DNA of 64,000 nt from the NCBI RefSeq assembly GCF_002797915.1, contig NZ_PGTY01000002.1, forward strand, positions 744,186 to 808,185, given 5' to 3'. Source of the DNA: Yoonia maricola (lineage in GTDB: Bacteria > Pseudomonadota > Alphaproteobacteria > Rhodobacterales > Rhodobacteraceae). The translations under genes were made by a program, and so were the position numbers. Numbering within the stretch: the stretch's first letter is position 1; each line of letters opens with the position of its first letter. Shown piece by piece: positions 1-7,823 of this stretch. The notes beneath the pieces are model-generated. The model had not been told where the DNA came from. It saw only the letters and a program-made list of their open reading frames with translations, and made no database searches.

Positions 1-721
1 TGCCTGCAGCCATGACATCGCGAATGCGTGCGATGAGAACAGGGTCTGCAACCTCATCATGGGTCGGCAAGAGAGGATAGGAAGCGAGGGATGCATCATT
101 TGGCCAGCGGTCTGCATCAGGGCGCAAAAGCCAAACTGCAAACGCAAGGATCACCGCAAGGGCACTGGCGGATTGTACAAGAGCGAGCAGCACCGTGTCC
201 TGTTGCAACACACCGGTCGCTTGCCCCACCGTCAGAAACAATCCAAGGCCAGCGACAGCCACCGCGAAGCCAGGACGCGCACGGCAACGCCATTCCACCA
301 GATCGTCCCGATTGGACCACAGCGCAAGCATGAATAGGCTTGCATAGAGGGCTGTGGCCATCGGTAACGAATAAGAGGACGAGTAGGGAAACGCCAAGCG
401 GCCATAAAGCGCAAAAGATGTGGCGACTGATGCAGTTATCCATGGCCAACGTCGACCCGGAGCATCAATAAAGACGCTCACAATCAGCCATGTGATCGCC
501 GCTGGCGTGAAGCTGGAGAGAAGCGTGAGGCTTGCCTCCAGTCCTGAGTTCAATTCGAGCGGCAGCGCCATCAATATGATCAAGTAAGCAGATTTTGAAA
601 TGGCGAGTGCCAGAACCGACAAACGCCCCACCCAGCCGATAGGCGCGTGCCAGAGCAACGCAGCCAACAACATCAACAGTGTTACAGCGCCGCTACGCAG
701 TGCAAAGTCGAGGTAGATCAT
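1..721 (-). CDS. Membrane-anchored regulator, probably AraC family (C-terminus off the window)
   Basis: The frame is open from ATG at 721 to the window edge (240 codons), so the gene is cut at its 3' end. It begins MIYLDFALRSGAVTLLMLL and contains about six or seven hydrophobic segments, followed near the edge by a soluble part reading DPVLIARIRDVMAAG. That arrangement, a multi-helix membrane domain leading into a short soluble helix, matches AraC-type regulators that carry an N-terminal membrane sensor. The helix-turn-helix itself would lie outside the window, so the class is inferred, not seen. A second in-frame ATG at 736 would add five residues; the sequence GAGAG before 721 favours the shorter form. 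It could instead be an unrelated polytopic membrane protein. The bases from 722 to 901 hold no gene that I can support. Confidence 0.55.
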   Translation of the reverse strand, partial: MIYLDFALRSGAVTLLMLLAALLWHAPIGWVGRLSVLALAISKSAYLIILMALPLELNSGLEASLTLLSSFTPAAITWLIVSVFIDAPGRRWPWITASVATSFALYGRLAFPYSSSYSLPMATALYASLFMLALWSNRDDLVEWRCRARPGFAVAVAGLGLFLTVGQATGVLQQDTVLLALVQSASALAVILAFAVWLLRPDADRWPNDASLASYPLLPTHDEVADPVLIARIRDVMAAG

Positions 722-901
722 GGATGGATCTCTCATTCTTCAGTATAGGATTAAGGCGGTAGTATGATGAGGAACGGGTTGTGCGGATTGGTTTCTCAAA
801 TCTAGTCACGAACTCTGAATATCGATCCAATGTGACATTATCAGACTGAAGGCCGGTCTGGATTGTTGGGCCTGCCCAAACCTGTTCAGAAGCATCAAAC
901 G

Positions 902-1729
902 TCATTTGAATGCGCTGATTCCAGTGCCGCGCAGGGCGCGATAGGCGGCGTATGCTTTCATAAACAACACAACTGGCGCAGGTTCAAAATCGATGATCGC
1001 CTCGCGGAAGCACCGCCGTTTGCGTGCGGATTGATACCATTCGGCAACTTTCGGGAACCCGGCCAGCGGGTATTTCATTGCCAGCGCGCGGTGCACGTTC
1101 GGCAGCCAAGATATATCTGCGAGGCCGAAATCCGCACCCTTGAGAAACGGGCTCTGGCTCAGCAGATCTTCAAGGTGGTCGAACGCGGCTTTAACGGCTG
1201 TGGTCGCAGCAGTGATCTGCGCAAACGAAAACCCGTCGCGCGATGCAAAATCGCGGATAAACCGTTCGCGCGCAGTGTCCTTTATCGGAGCCTGCTTGGC
1301 CTGTACCTTTGCCGCGTTCCGTTTCGCCACAGGTTTGAGCAGAAATTCATATGTTAGCAGTTTCAGACTGCTTTGCAGGTCTGCGGACCTTGCCAAAAGG
1401 TCCTGTGTGATGGCGCGTCGCTCGGCGTCGTCGGGCCAAAACAGCGGGTCATCAAACATGTCTTCCACATAAGCAACGATATCATTGGATTCGATGTAGG
1501 TGCGGCCATCATGCACTAGCACCGGGACAACGGCTTTGGGGTTCAGCGCACGAAATTCGGGCGTCAGGTTTTCGTGCTTTTGCAGATCAATCGGGTGGCT
1601 TTCGTAGGCCACGCCCTTCACACACAGCGCCAGCCGCACGCGCTGCGAACAATTTGACATGTCATTGTGAAACAGATGCACGCCCCGAAGCTGGCGGATA
1701 TCGTCGCGTTTGGTCTCTATCTCGGCCAC
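902..1729 (-). CDS. Glutathione S-transferase family protein
   Basis: This 275-residue protein has the two-part glutathione transferase layout. The N-terminal thioredoxin-like domain (about residues 15-95) carries NCSQRVRLAL at the start of helix 1, the Pro of the cis-proline loop in NPKAVVPVLVHDG, and the glutathione-binding YIESNDIVAYVED. A helical domain follows, with the conserved stretch PFLKGADFGLADISWLP. It is likely cytosolic and would conjugate or otherwise use glutathione on a small hydrophobic substrate that cannot be named. The start is GTG at 1729 with AGGATC upstream. It follows the PhlG-like hydrolase gene by only 11 bases, so the two probably form one transcript controlled by the operator at 2507-2540. 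The C-terminus is longer than in minimal transferases. Confidence 0.85.
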   Translation of the reverse strand: MAEIETKRDDIRQLRGVHLFHNDMSNCSQRVRLALCVKGVAYESHPIDLQKHENLTPEFRALNPKAVVPVLVHDGRTYIESNDIVAYVEDMFDDPLFWPDDAERRAITQDLLARSADLQSSLKLLTYEFLLKPVAKRNAAKVQAKQAPIKDTARERFIRDFASRDGFSFAQITAATTAVKAAFDHLEDLLSQSPFLKGADFGLADISWLPNVHRALAMKYPLAGFPKVAEWYQSARKRRCFREAIIDFEPAPVVLFMKAYAAYRALRGTGISAFK

Positions 1730-1740
1730 GATCTGATCCT

Positions 1741-2481
1741 CTATGCTGTTTTTATTGCCATTTCTTTGGCGTAAAGATCGGGCAAGAAGTCGCTCAGGTT
1801 GCCCATTTCTTCGATCGCGTGTGTCATCAGGTTGACCGCGACGGCTTCACGAACCAACACGCGCCGCGCAAGCCACGTGTTACCCAGAACGCCTTTGAGT
1901 TTGTCCACAAGCCCGGTCCCGCCTCGGTTGGCCACATGGCCCATCCAGAACACGGATCGCATTTCCGCGCCAAATTCGGTGTCGCGGACGAAGTGACACA
2001 TGGTCGTAACGTCGATGGGTTCTTCCAGCATCCCAACGCGCGCACCGACGATGAAATGGTGTCCACGAATATCGAGCGGCCCTAAAAGCTCGGATGCGTC
2101 AACGAAACTGATGCGCAACTTGCTGAGGTCAATGCCGATATATTCGTGGACCAGATGGGCCGCGCCGACAATTTCGCCGGGCGTCTTATTTTCCCAATCC
2201 ATCCAGACATGGGCTTGGGAGTGCCACTGCTTGTAGTGATCTGTCGTTTGCATGTAATCGGTAAACCACCAGCGAACCATCTCGGGCGTGACTCCGGGCA
2301 TTCGAGTCAATGCGCGGACGCGGTAGACGCCATTTGGTTGCCGCTTCACGCCAGTTTCAAACTTTGAATACCCTTCAGTCAGAAGGCCCGACGTATCGCG
2401 ATACTGCGCAAATGGGTTCCAGCCAAAAATTGCGAAAATCATAGCGGCGGCGGCCACCCCTATAATAACCAAACCATCCAT
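1741..2481 (-). CDS. PhlG/phloretin-hydrolase-like (DAPG hydrolase family) protein with N-terminal membrane anchor
   Basis: The 246-residue product starts with one hydrophobic helix (about residues 3-20). The rest resembles the DAPG hydrolase family (Pfam PF18089), which includes 2,4-diacetylphloroglucinol hydrolase PhlG and phloretin hydrolase, enzymes that cleave a C-C bond between an acyl group and a phenolic ring. Supporting segments are ALTRMPGVTPEMVRWWF, YKQWH, AAHLVHEYIG and the C-terminal HAIEEMGNL. The His-x3-Glu spacing in the last segment matches the zinc ligands known in PhlG. I chose ATG at 2481 because GGAGG lies five bases upstream; an earlier ATG at 2514 would fall in the operator. 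The gene heads a two-gene unit with the glutathione transferase and is divergent from a metallo-hydrolase and a TetR gene. The membrane anchor is unusual for the family. The substrate is unknown. Confidence 0.72.
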   Translation of the reverse strand: MDGLVIIGVAAAAMIFAIFGWNPFAQYRDTSGLLTEGYSKFETGVKRQPNGVYRVRALTRMPGVTPEMVRWWFTDYMQTTDHYKQWHSQAHVWMDWENKTPGEIVGAAHLVHEYIGIDLSKLRISFVDASELLGPLDIRGHHFIVGARVGMLEEPIDVTTMCHFVRDTEFGAEMRSVFWMGHVANRGGTGLVDKLKGVLGNTWLARRVLVREAVAVNLMTHAIEEMGNLSDFLPDLYAKEMAIKTA

Positions 2482-2506
2482 CCCAACCTCCACATGCCAG
2501 GCTATG

Positions 2507-2540
2507 GTTGACATATTCTACGATCATAGAATACGTCAAC
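2507..2540. promoter_or_regulatory. 34-bp inverted repeat, probable TetR operator
   Basis: Left arm GTTGACaTATTCTA (2507-2520) and right arm TAGAATAcGTCAAC (2527-2540) pair at 13 of 14 positions around the centre CGATCA. The site sits between the divergent PhlG-like gene and the metallo-hydrolase gene, upstream of both ribosome binding sites. The TetR gene at 3638 is the natural candidate to bind it. The arms contain TTGAC-like -35 elements on both strands, so binding could block both promoters. The repeat is seen; the binder is inferred. Confidence 0.7.
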
Positions 2541-2597
2541 CTATATTCATCAACCGTAGAAATGCGAAGAATATGATATCTCGGAGAGGAGACTAGG

Positions 2598-3641
2598 ATG
2601 AAAAAAGGATTGAGCGCACTTGTCGTGCTGTTCGTATTGGCGGTCACAGGTTTTTTCCTGTTCAAAGCCAACACGGATCGGATTCTAGCTTGGCAAGTCC
2701 AACGACAGGTCAAGGCAGCTCTTGAGGCCCAAAAAATTCAAGACGATACATTCGAGTTGATTTTTTGCGGAACTGGATCCCCCAATTACCAGAAAGATCG
2801 CGGTCAGGCTTGCCTTGGGATTATTGCAGGCGGCAAACTCTTTGTTTTCGATACCGGGCAGGGTGCATCGCAAGGTTTACAGGCAGCCAGTGCCCCTATG
2901 ACGGAAATCGCGGCGGTCTTTATCACCCACCTGCACTCTGATCACATTTCCGGCCTGGGCGATGTATTGCACAATAGCTGGCTTTACGGGCGGAAAACGG
3001 AGGTCGTGACCTACGGCCCGCCCGGCACCGCACGTGCCCATCAAGGGATGGAGCTGTCCTTCGCGTCCGACCTCGAAGAACGGCTCGAAATTTTAGAAGG
3101 CGAATACGCGAATAGCAGTGCCGCTATGGGCACAGTTGAAGAAATCGAAGTGCGCGGGGCTGAGTTGGTTAAGGTCTATGACGAGGGCGGCGTCATAATC
3201 AGCGCGTTCGCGGTGGATCACCCAGGTTGGAGCCATGCATACGGATACAAGATCGAATATGATGGCAATTCAGTCGTGTTCAGTGGCGACACGCGGTATG
3301 CTGAAAACACCATCCGTCACGCACAAGGGGTTGATGTCCTCATCCACGAGGCATTGAACGTTGAAATGATGCAAACAATCGCCCGCGTATTGACCGAGCA
3401 AGGCAGCGACCTGATTGATCCCGACCGGATGCAGACGATCACCGACACACACACCGCGACGGATGATCTTGCGCGGCTAGCAACCGAAGCGGCAGCCGGC
3501 AAACTCGTCTTGACCCACCTTATCCCATCGATCCCGGCGAATATCGTGACCGAAAACCTGTTTGTCGAGGGAATGTCCGGTCTTTACGATGGTGAAATTA
3601 TTGTAGCCCGCGATGGTATGCGGATGTTGGTTGGTGAGTGA
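2598..3641 (+). CDS. Metallo-beta-lactamase-fold hydrolase (RNase Z-like) with N-terminal membrane anchor or signal
   Basis: A 347-residue protein whose first 24 residues form a hydrophobic helix after MKKG, so it is exported or inner-membrane anchored facing the periplasm. The catalytic domain starts near residue 52 (ELIFCGTGSP) and carries the zinc motif HLHSDH at residues 111-116, then AVDHPGWSHAYGYKIEYDG, the Asp of FSGDTRY, and a late His in VLTHLIPS. This places it among RNase Z / arylsulfatase-like metallo-hydrolases; export argues against tRNA processing and for a small-molecule substrate. The strong site GGAGAGGAGA lies six bases before the ATG. The stop overlaps a possible GTG start of the TetR gene, implying one transcript. 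It probably acts in the same pathway as the divergent PhlG-like enzyme. Confidence 0.8.
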   Translation: MKKGLSALVVLFVLAVTGFFLFKANTDRILAWQVQRQVKAALEAQKIQDDTFELIFCGTGSPNYQKDRGQACLGIIAGGKLFVFDTGQGASQGLQAASAPMTEIAAVFITHLHSDHISGLGDVLHNSWLYGRKTEVVTYGPPGTARAHQGMELSFASDLEERLEILEGEYANSSAAMGTVEEIEVRGAELVKVYDEGGVIISAFAVDHPGWSHAYGYKIEYDGNSVVFSGDTRYAENTIRHAQGVDVLIHEALNVEMMQTIARVLTEQGSDLIDPDRMQTITDTHTATDDLARLATEAAAGKLVLTHLIPSIPANIVTENLFVEGMSGLYDGEIIVARDGMRMLVGE

Positions 3642-4330
3642 CGGCGAGTGGCTGTTATGCGATAAAGCGCTTGATGACTGTCAGTGCACCGAAATCCAAT
3701 CGCAGACCCGGTCGGCCAACTTCGTCTGTTGCCGGGTCTATACGCGAAGACTTATTAAACGCCGCGATTGATTTATTCTCGCGGCGCGGGTTTGACGGTG
3801 TTTCCTTGCGTCAAATAGCCGACGCGGTGGGCGCCGACATCGCGTTAACGCGGTATTACTTCGGGTCGAAGGAAGACACCTGGAAAGCAGCCGTGGACCA
3901 ATTAGGGGTAAACTTCGCACTTGAGCTTCAGAAAACCGCCAATGGCACATATTCTTCCAAGACAGAGATGATGAAGGCGGTCATTCGGTGGTTTGTCTCG
4001 GTGTCTGCCCGTTGGCCGCAGCTGAGCAAGATCATTGCCTTCGAGGGAAGCGACAGGGGCGTCCGGGGCGAATATATTGCTGCGCGTCTTGTCGCGCCAT
4101 TCTACGCTTTCATGGATACACTCATAACGGATGCGAAATCCGAAGGCACGATTGTTGACGTGTCACCGCGGACGATTTTCTTCATGATTACGCATGGCGG
4201 TTCCTTTCCGATGGCGCTGCCCGTTTTGACAAACAGGTTTCCCGGCGGGGACATCAGCGAAGTCGAGAACCTGAATGCTCATGCAGAAGCGATTATCAAG
4301 CTGATCTTCAAAGACTCACCACCAAGCTGA
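3638..4330 (+). CDS. TetR/AcrR family transcriptional regulator
   Basis: The N-terminal part reads IREDLLNAAIDLFSRRGF, then VSLRQIADAVGADIALTRYYF, the standard TetR helix-turn-helix, followed by SKEDTWKAAVDQL. The C-terminal ligand domain is generic. The longest reading starts at GTG 3638, overlapping the upstream stop by four bases (translational coupling). An ATG at 3674 giving MTVSAPKSNRRPGRPTSS is also plausible, and neither has a strong ribosome binding site. It most likely represses both arms of the divergent module through the inverted repeat at 2507-2540. The inducer may be a phenolic ketone, given the PhlG-like enzyme; that is inference, though in Pseudomonas phlG is also under a TetR repressor (PhlH). 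Confidence 0.85.
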   Translation: MTASGCYAIKRLMTVSAPKSNRRPGRPTSSVAGSIREDLLNAAIDLFSRRGFDGVSLRQIADAVGADIALTRYYFGSKEDTWKAAVDQLGVNFALELQKTANGTYSSKTEMMKAVIRWFVSVSARWPQLSKIIAFEGSDRGVRGEYIAARLVAPFYAFMDTLITDAKSEGTIVDVSPRTIFFMITHGGSFPMALPVLTNRFPGGDISEVENLNAHAEAIIKLIFKDSPPS

Positions 4331-4784
4331 TGCGCCGTCTTTTAAAATGATGTTTGCAATACGGGTGATCACTGGATGCGCGAGAACGAAACGTTCCATC
4401 ACGTGTCAGTGCGCCTGCCTTTGATCATGTGTGACCCAATATCAGAGGCCGACGCGACTAATTATGTATTCAGCCAATTTGGCATCTCACTATGCTAACA
4501 AATCGTCTAAAATGTCGACCTTTGGAACGGACCGCAGCAAAAGGTCAGTTTGGAACATCCCCAGATCAACGCGTTTGAATGGCCGGTTCGGTGAAATGTG
4601 CTGCATTGCCGAATGAGCCACGCAGCAAAAGTCGCACGTGCATCAGCCCGGTTTGTCCGCATCCTACCAGTTGTTGCGCCGCGCAGCGAACGGCAGCAGC
4701 TTCTAGACCTATCTTCGTGCAGATCGCGGCGAAATCACCGAAAGAGCCCGAAGTAACGGATGCTGCAATATGCACGAATGGTAG
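4331..4784. other. Intergenic region, no gene recognised
   Basis: These 454 bases between the convergent TetR and ArsR genes contain only short open frames with no convincing ribosome binding site or protein similarity. No tRNA cloverleaf or T-run terminator was found. The text is heterogeneous and may be decayed coding sequence. Confidence 0.4.
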
Positions 4785-5144
4785 CTATCGTTGCTTAAGC
4801 CGATGGCTGAGTTCTTGAAGGAAGGCATCGATGCGCTTTTGGTCAGGTCGATAGTAGACCCAGTTCTTGATCTTCTTCGACGTCACAAATCCAGCTTGCG
4901 CCAGCCTCTGCATATGAGACGTGACGGTAGGTTGCGACAGTCCAGCCTTCTCGGTAATGACGCCGACACAGACACCATCCTCGACGAGGTCTGCGTTGTT
5001 CTGGGCATCTGAAAAATGATCCCTTGGTGCCATCAACCATTCAAGAAATTGCAACCGATAGGGGCTCGAAAGCGCCTTGATTTGTCCCGTGATATCGGCG
5101 GCGGGGCTGTCAGCATTCGGATCGGTCATTGTGAAATCATCCAT
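4785..5144 (-). CDS. ArsR/SmtB family winged-helix regulator
   Basis: A 119-residue protein with the ArsR fold: IKALSSPYRLQFLEWL (helices 1-2), VITEKAGLSQPTVTSHMQRL (helix-turn-helix) and AGFVTSKKIKNWVYYRPD (wing). The usual metal site ELCVCDL is not present; the equivalent segment is DGVCVGVI with one Cys, so sensing of a metal is not supported. An internal ATG at 5129 (MTDPNADS) is an alternative start. It is divergent from an MFS transporter gene with a 66-base gap containing a matching inverted repeat, so it most likely represses that transporter and itself. It may respond to the transported compound. Confidence 0.85.
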   Translation of the reverse strand: MDDFTMTDPNADSPAADITGQIKALSSPYRLQFLEWLMAPRDHFSDAQNNADLVEDGVCVGVITEKAGLSQPTVTSHMQRLAQAGFVTSKKIKNWVYYRPDQKRIDAFLQELSHRLKQR

Positions 5145-5176
5145 CTTATTGACATTCTATATTGGATAGTTTCTAT

Positions 5177-5192
5177 ATAGATAATCATCTAT
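5177..5192. promoter_or_regulatory. ArsR-type operator between ArsR and MFS genes
   Basis: Perfect inverted repeat ATAGAT-aatc-ATCTAT, embedded in a longer AT-rich stretch with further ATCTAG/TATATAG half-sites (5170-5198). The 6-4-6 layout is typical of ArsR family operators. It lies 18 bases before the MFS start codon and 32 bases from the ArsR start, so one bound dimer could control both. Confidence 0.6.
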
Positions 5193-5210
5193 CTAGATTA
5201 GGTCAGTAGA

Positions 5211-6446
5211 ATGGCATTGGCAACCCACGCTCAAGCAAAACATCGAAGATGGGCCAGCGTAACCGTGGCCATCGTGTTCACAGCTTACATGGCAGTGGTT
5301 TTCGGGCTCGGCCTCTACCTGTTTTCCCTGCTCGCTAGCGAGATGAGGCAGACGCTCGGGTTTGCCACCAACACTATTGGCGCGGTGACCGCCGCCGCTC
5401 AGATTGCGTTCTTGATCGCGGCCATTCTTTGCCCTCGCCTGACGAAGTATTTTGGCGAGGGGCCCGTGATGATCTCAGCCGTTATCGTTTCGGGCGGTGT
5501 TCTGTCGGCGGTATCTGCTGTCGGTTCAGCGACATCCATGTCGATCTTCGTTGGGTCGCTCGGGGCCTGTGCGGCGTTCATGGTAATCCCGACCGTGGGT
5601 GTCATCACCCGCACTGTCGATTTCAGGTATCGGTCCCGCGTCAACGGTCTGGTGTCGAGTGGCACCGCCTACGGACAGTTGGCAGCAGGGTCCATCGCAC
5701 CTTGGCTTGTGCTGAATGCAGGCTGGCGCTCCGTCTGGCTGGTCCTTGGCATTGCATCGGTGAGTGTTGGCGTCGCCGGATTTGTAGCACTGAAAACCCT
5801 CGCGCCTGAAACCTTTTCCAGAAAGATCAATGCCGATCAGCAAAAGTTGCAACGGGACAGGTCAGCGGTACCGCTTTTTACGCGAACCAACTGTCTTGTG
5901 TGGGGATTGTTTGCGACCTGCGGCATCGCGTGTGGGCCGTGGCAGAACTACCTGTCGTCGTTCCTGAGTGACGAAAGCGGGTTTTCGATAAGTCTGATTG
6001 GTCGACTCTGGTCAATCATCGGCTTCGTTGGGCTATTCAGCGGGTTTGCCGTTGGGATGGTGGCAGACAGGTTTGGGATCAAGCGGACTCTTGGGAGCAG
6101 CTTTGCACTGCTGAGTGGATCGGCAATTCTGGTCGCAATACATAATGACGTCGCTCTGTTGTATGTGGCAGCTTTGTGCTTTGGGTCATCATATTTCGCG
6201 GTCTATGGGCTTATTCCGGCATATATCTCCAAGACTGTGGCGGATGAACAGGCAACATCTGTCTTCGCAGGAGCGAACATCTGTCTTGGCCTCGGGACCG
6301 CGTTGGCAAATCTGAGCAGCGGGTACATTCCAGCGCTAAGCGGATCGCTACAACACGTATATATCTGCGTCGCGGTTGTTGCTGGTTGTGCGACGCTACT
6401 TGTCACTGCGTTACCCAGCGAAAGCTCCGGAATATCCGCACCGTGA
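5211..6446 (+). CDS. Major facilitator superfamily transporter
   Basis: A 411-residue protein with about twelve hydrophobic helices and the MFS loop signature between helices 8 and 9 (GMVADRFGIKRTLG), plus the related CPRLTKYFGEGPVM after helix 2. It is an inner-membrane secondary carrier. The hydrophilic central loop (about residues 198-222, ETFSRKINADQQKLQRD) separates the two six-helix halves. Substrate and direction are not readable. The adjacent divergent ArsR gene and shared operator suggest ligand-inducible uptake or efflux. No other gene is linked on this strand. Confidence 0.85.
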   Translation: MALATHAQAKHRRWASVTVAIVFTAYMAVVFGLGLYLFSLLASEMRQTLGFATNTIGAVTAAAQIAFLIAAILCPRLTKYFGEGPVMISAVIVSGGVLSAVSAVGSATSMSIFVGSLGACAAFMVIPTVGVITRTVDFRYRSRVNGLVSSGTAYGQLAAGSIAPWLVLNAGWRSVWLVLGIASVSVGVAGFVALKTLAPETFSRKINADQQKLQRDRSAVPLFTRTNCLVWGLFATCGIACGPWQNYLSSFLSDESGFSISLIGRLWSIIGFVGLFSGFAVGMVADRFGIKRTLGSSFALLSGSAILVAIHNDVALLYVAALCFGSSYFAVYGLIPAYISKTVADEQATSVFAGANICLGLGTALANLSSGYIPALSGSLQHVYICVAVVAGCATLLVTALPSESSGISAP

Positions 6447-6831
6447 CATGTCACATAGCCATTTAGCGGACATTGGCGCAGCCGCAGCGAATTCGCACTT
6501 CGTCCGCAGGTGAGACATACGAGCTGGCGCATGGAATGGCTGAGTTAGGTCAGATATGCTTGACGCTTGCGTCAGTATAGCGTGACGTGGCTCATTGATC
6601 TGACTCGGAGAATTCGGTGCATCGGGTCAAAGATGCGCGACGTTCCACAGATAGGGGCAGACATCAGAATTCCATCCGGCAACATCGTTGCCAAGCAGGG
6701 GTATACTGAAAGGAGGCATGACAAAAGTATCCAAGACGAAGCCAAGAGGCATGTCATCTTCCGCATAGCCACCCTTCAGTGGGCGCATCATCTGATGTAA
6801 AAGGTGCATCCAAAAGGGGAAAAAAGGCCGG
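6447..6831. other. Intergenic region, no gene recognised
   Basis: These 385 bases lie between the MFS gene and the end of smpB. A minus-strand frame covers most of 6627-6830 but has no ribosome binding site and no recognisable family. The end of smpB is followed on its own strand by a run of six T (GGCCTTTTTTCCCC) without a clear stem. No tmRNA was found here despite the proximity of smpB. Confidence 0.4.
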
Positions 6832-7305
6832 TTAATCCCCGTGTCGCAACAGGCGTTGCTTTTGACGGCCCCAGTCGCGTTTGGCTTCGGTTTCGCGTTT
6901 GTCGTGGTTTTTCTTACCTTTGGCCGTCGCAATCTTCAGCTTCACTAAGCCACGATCATTAAAATACATCACCAGTGGCACCAATGTCATGCCTTCGCGC
7001 TTGGTGGCGTTCCATAGCCGCGCCAATTCACGCCTGCTGACCAACAGCTTGCGCTTTCGTCGCTCTTCATGGGTGAACATGGCGCGGTCGTAGGGCGCGA
7101 TATAGGCGTTGGTCAGCCATAGTTCGCCATCATCGACGCTGGCATAGCTGTCAGCAATGTTCGATTGTCCGGTACGCAGGGACTTGACCTCGGACCCGGT
7201 CAGGATAATGCCAACTTCGAGATCATCCTCGATGGCATAGTCGTAGCGGGCACGCCGGTTCTCGGCGATGACTTTGTAGTTTTTGTTTTCGGGTTTCTTG
7301 GCCAT
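6832..7305 (-). CDS. smpB: SsrA-binding protein SmpB
   Basis: At 157 residues it has the usual SmpB length. It binds tmRNA and delivers it to stalled ribosomes for trans-translation. Recognisable segments are [17 protein letters not shown]-type [27 protein letters not shown], the motif [21 protein letters not shown] and the basic tail [14 protein letters not shown] chose ATG at 7305 ([12 protein letters not shown]) over an upstream TTG/ATG extension because this is the family start. The gene is divergent from the ion-channel-like gene, with 74 bases between. Confidence 0.96.
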   Translation of the reverse strand: MAKKPENKNYKVIAENRRARYDYAIEDDLEVGIILTGSEVKSLRTGQSNIADSYASVDDGELWLTNAYIAPYDRAMFTHEERRKRKLLVSRRELARLWNATKREGMTLVPLVMYFNDRGLVKLKIATAKGKKNHDKRETEAKRDWGRQKQRLLRHGD

Positions 7306-7379
7306 AGTTGGGATCAGATAGGCGATGGGGCGCTGTGGCACAAGGTGTGCCGCAACCGGCCCGCATCAGGAGAAGAGAG

Positions 7380-7823
7380 ATGTTCGTTCAGATCGCCCTT
7401 GGCACCGTGTTGATGCTGTTTTCGATTATGATCGCCGGGATCAGCTTTTGGCTGATGGAAACATGGTTGATGAAATATCGCCCATGGCTGACCCGGACCC
7501 CCCATCGCCCCAAGCTGATCTTGGTGCTATGCATCGCCGCCGTCTGGATCATGGCGCAGATGACGGCAGGTGTTTGGGCCTGGGCGCTGGCGATGATGGC
7601 GCTTGGTGTGTTTGATACGCTTGAACTGTCGGTTTATTTCTCGCTCGTGGCCTTTACCACGCTGGGATTTGGTGACGTGTTGTTGCCGACAGAGTGGCGC
7701 CTGTTGGGTGGCATGGCGGCGGCGAATGGATTGTTGAATATCGGCCTTGTTACGGCATTGCTGGTCGAGGCGTTGCGGCAGGTCCGCTTGCAGCAGCTTC
7801 GGATGACGGAAGCAGACAGTTGA
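7380..7823 (+). CDS. Small potassium-channel-like membrane protein
   Basis: A 147-residue membrane protein with three to four hydrophobic segments. Between the last two lies FTTLGFGDVLLP (filter residues TLGFGD at 94-99), a variant of the K+ channel selectivity filter TVGYGD, preceded by a pore-helix-like LELSVYFSLVA. It belongs to the ion channel family (Ion_trans_2 type). It would form a tetrameric inner-membrane channel; ion selectivity is inferred. The ATG at 7380 follows AGGAGAAGAGAG, a strong site. Its stop TGA overlaps a TTG start of the next gene, indicating coupled translation. Confidence 0.8.
   Translation: MFVQIALGTVLMLFSIMIAGISFWLMETWLMKYRPWLTRTPHRPKLILVLCIAAVWIMAQMTAGVWAWALAMMALGVFDTLELSVYFSLVAFTTLGFGDVLLPTEWRLLGGMAAANGLLNIGLVTALLVEALRQVRLQQLRMTEADS

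Noticed and set aside
6627..6932. Minus-strand frame overlapping the end of smpB and the adjacent gap
   Set aside because: No ribosome binding site, overlap with smpB, and no similarity; not enough to call a gene.
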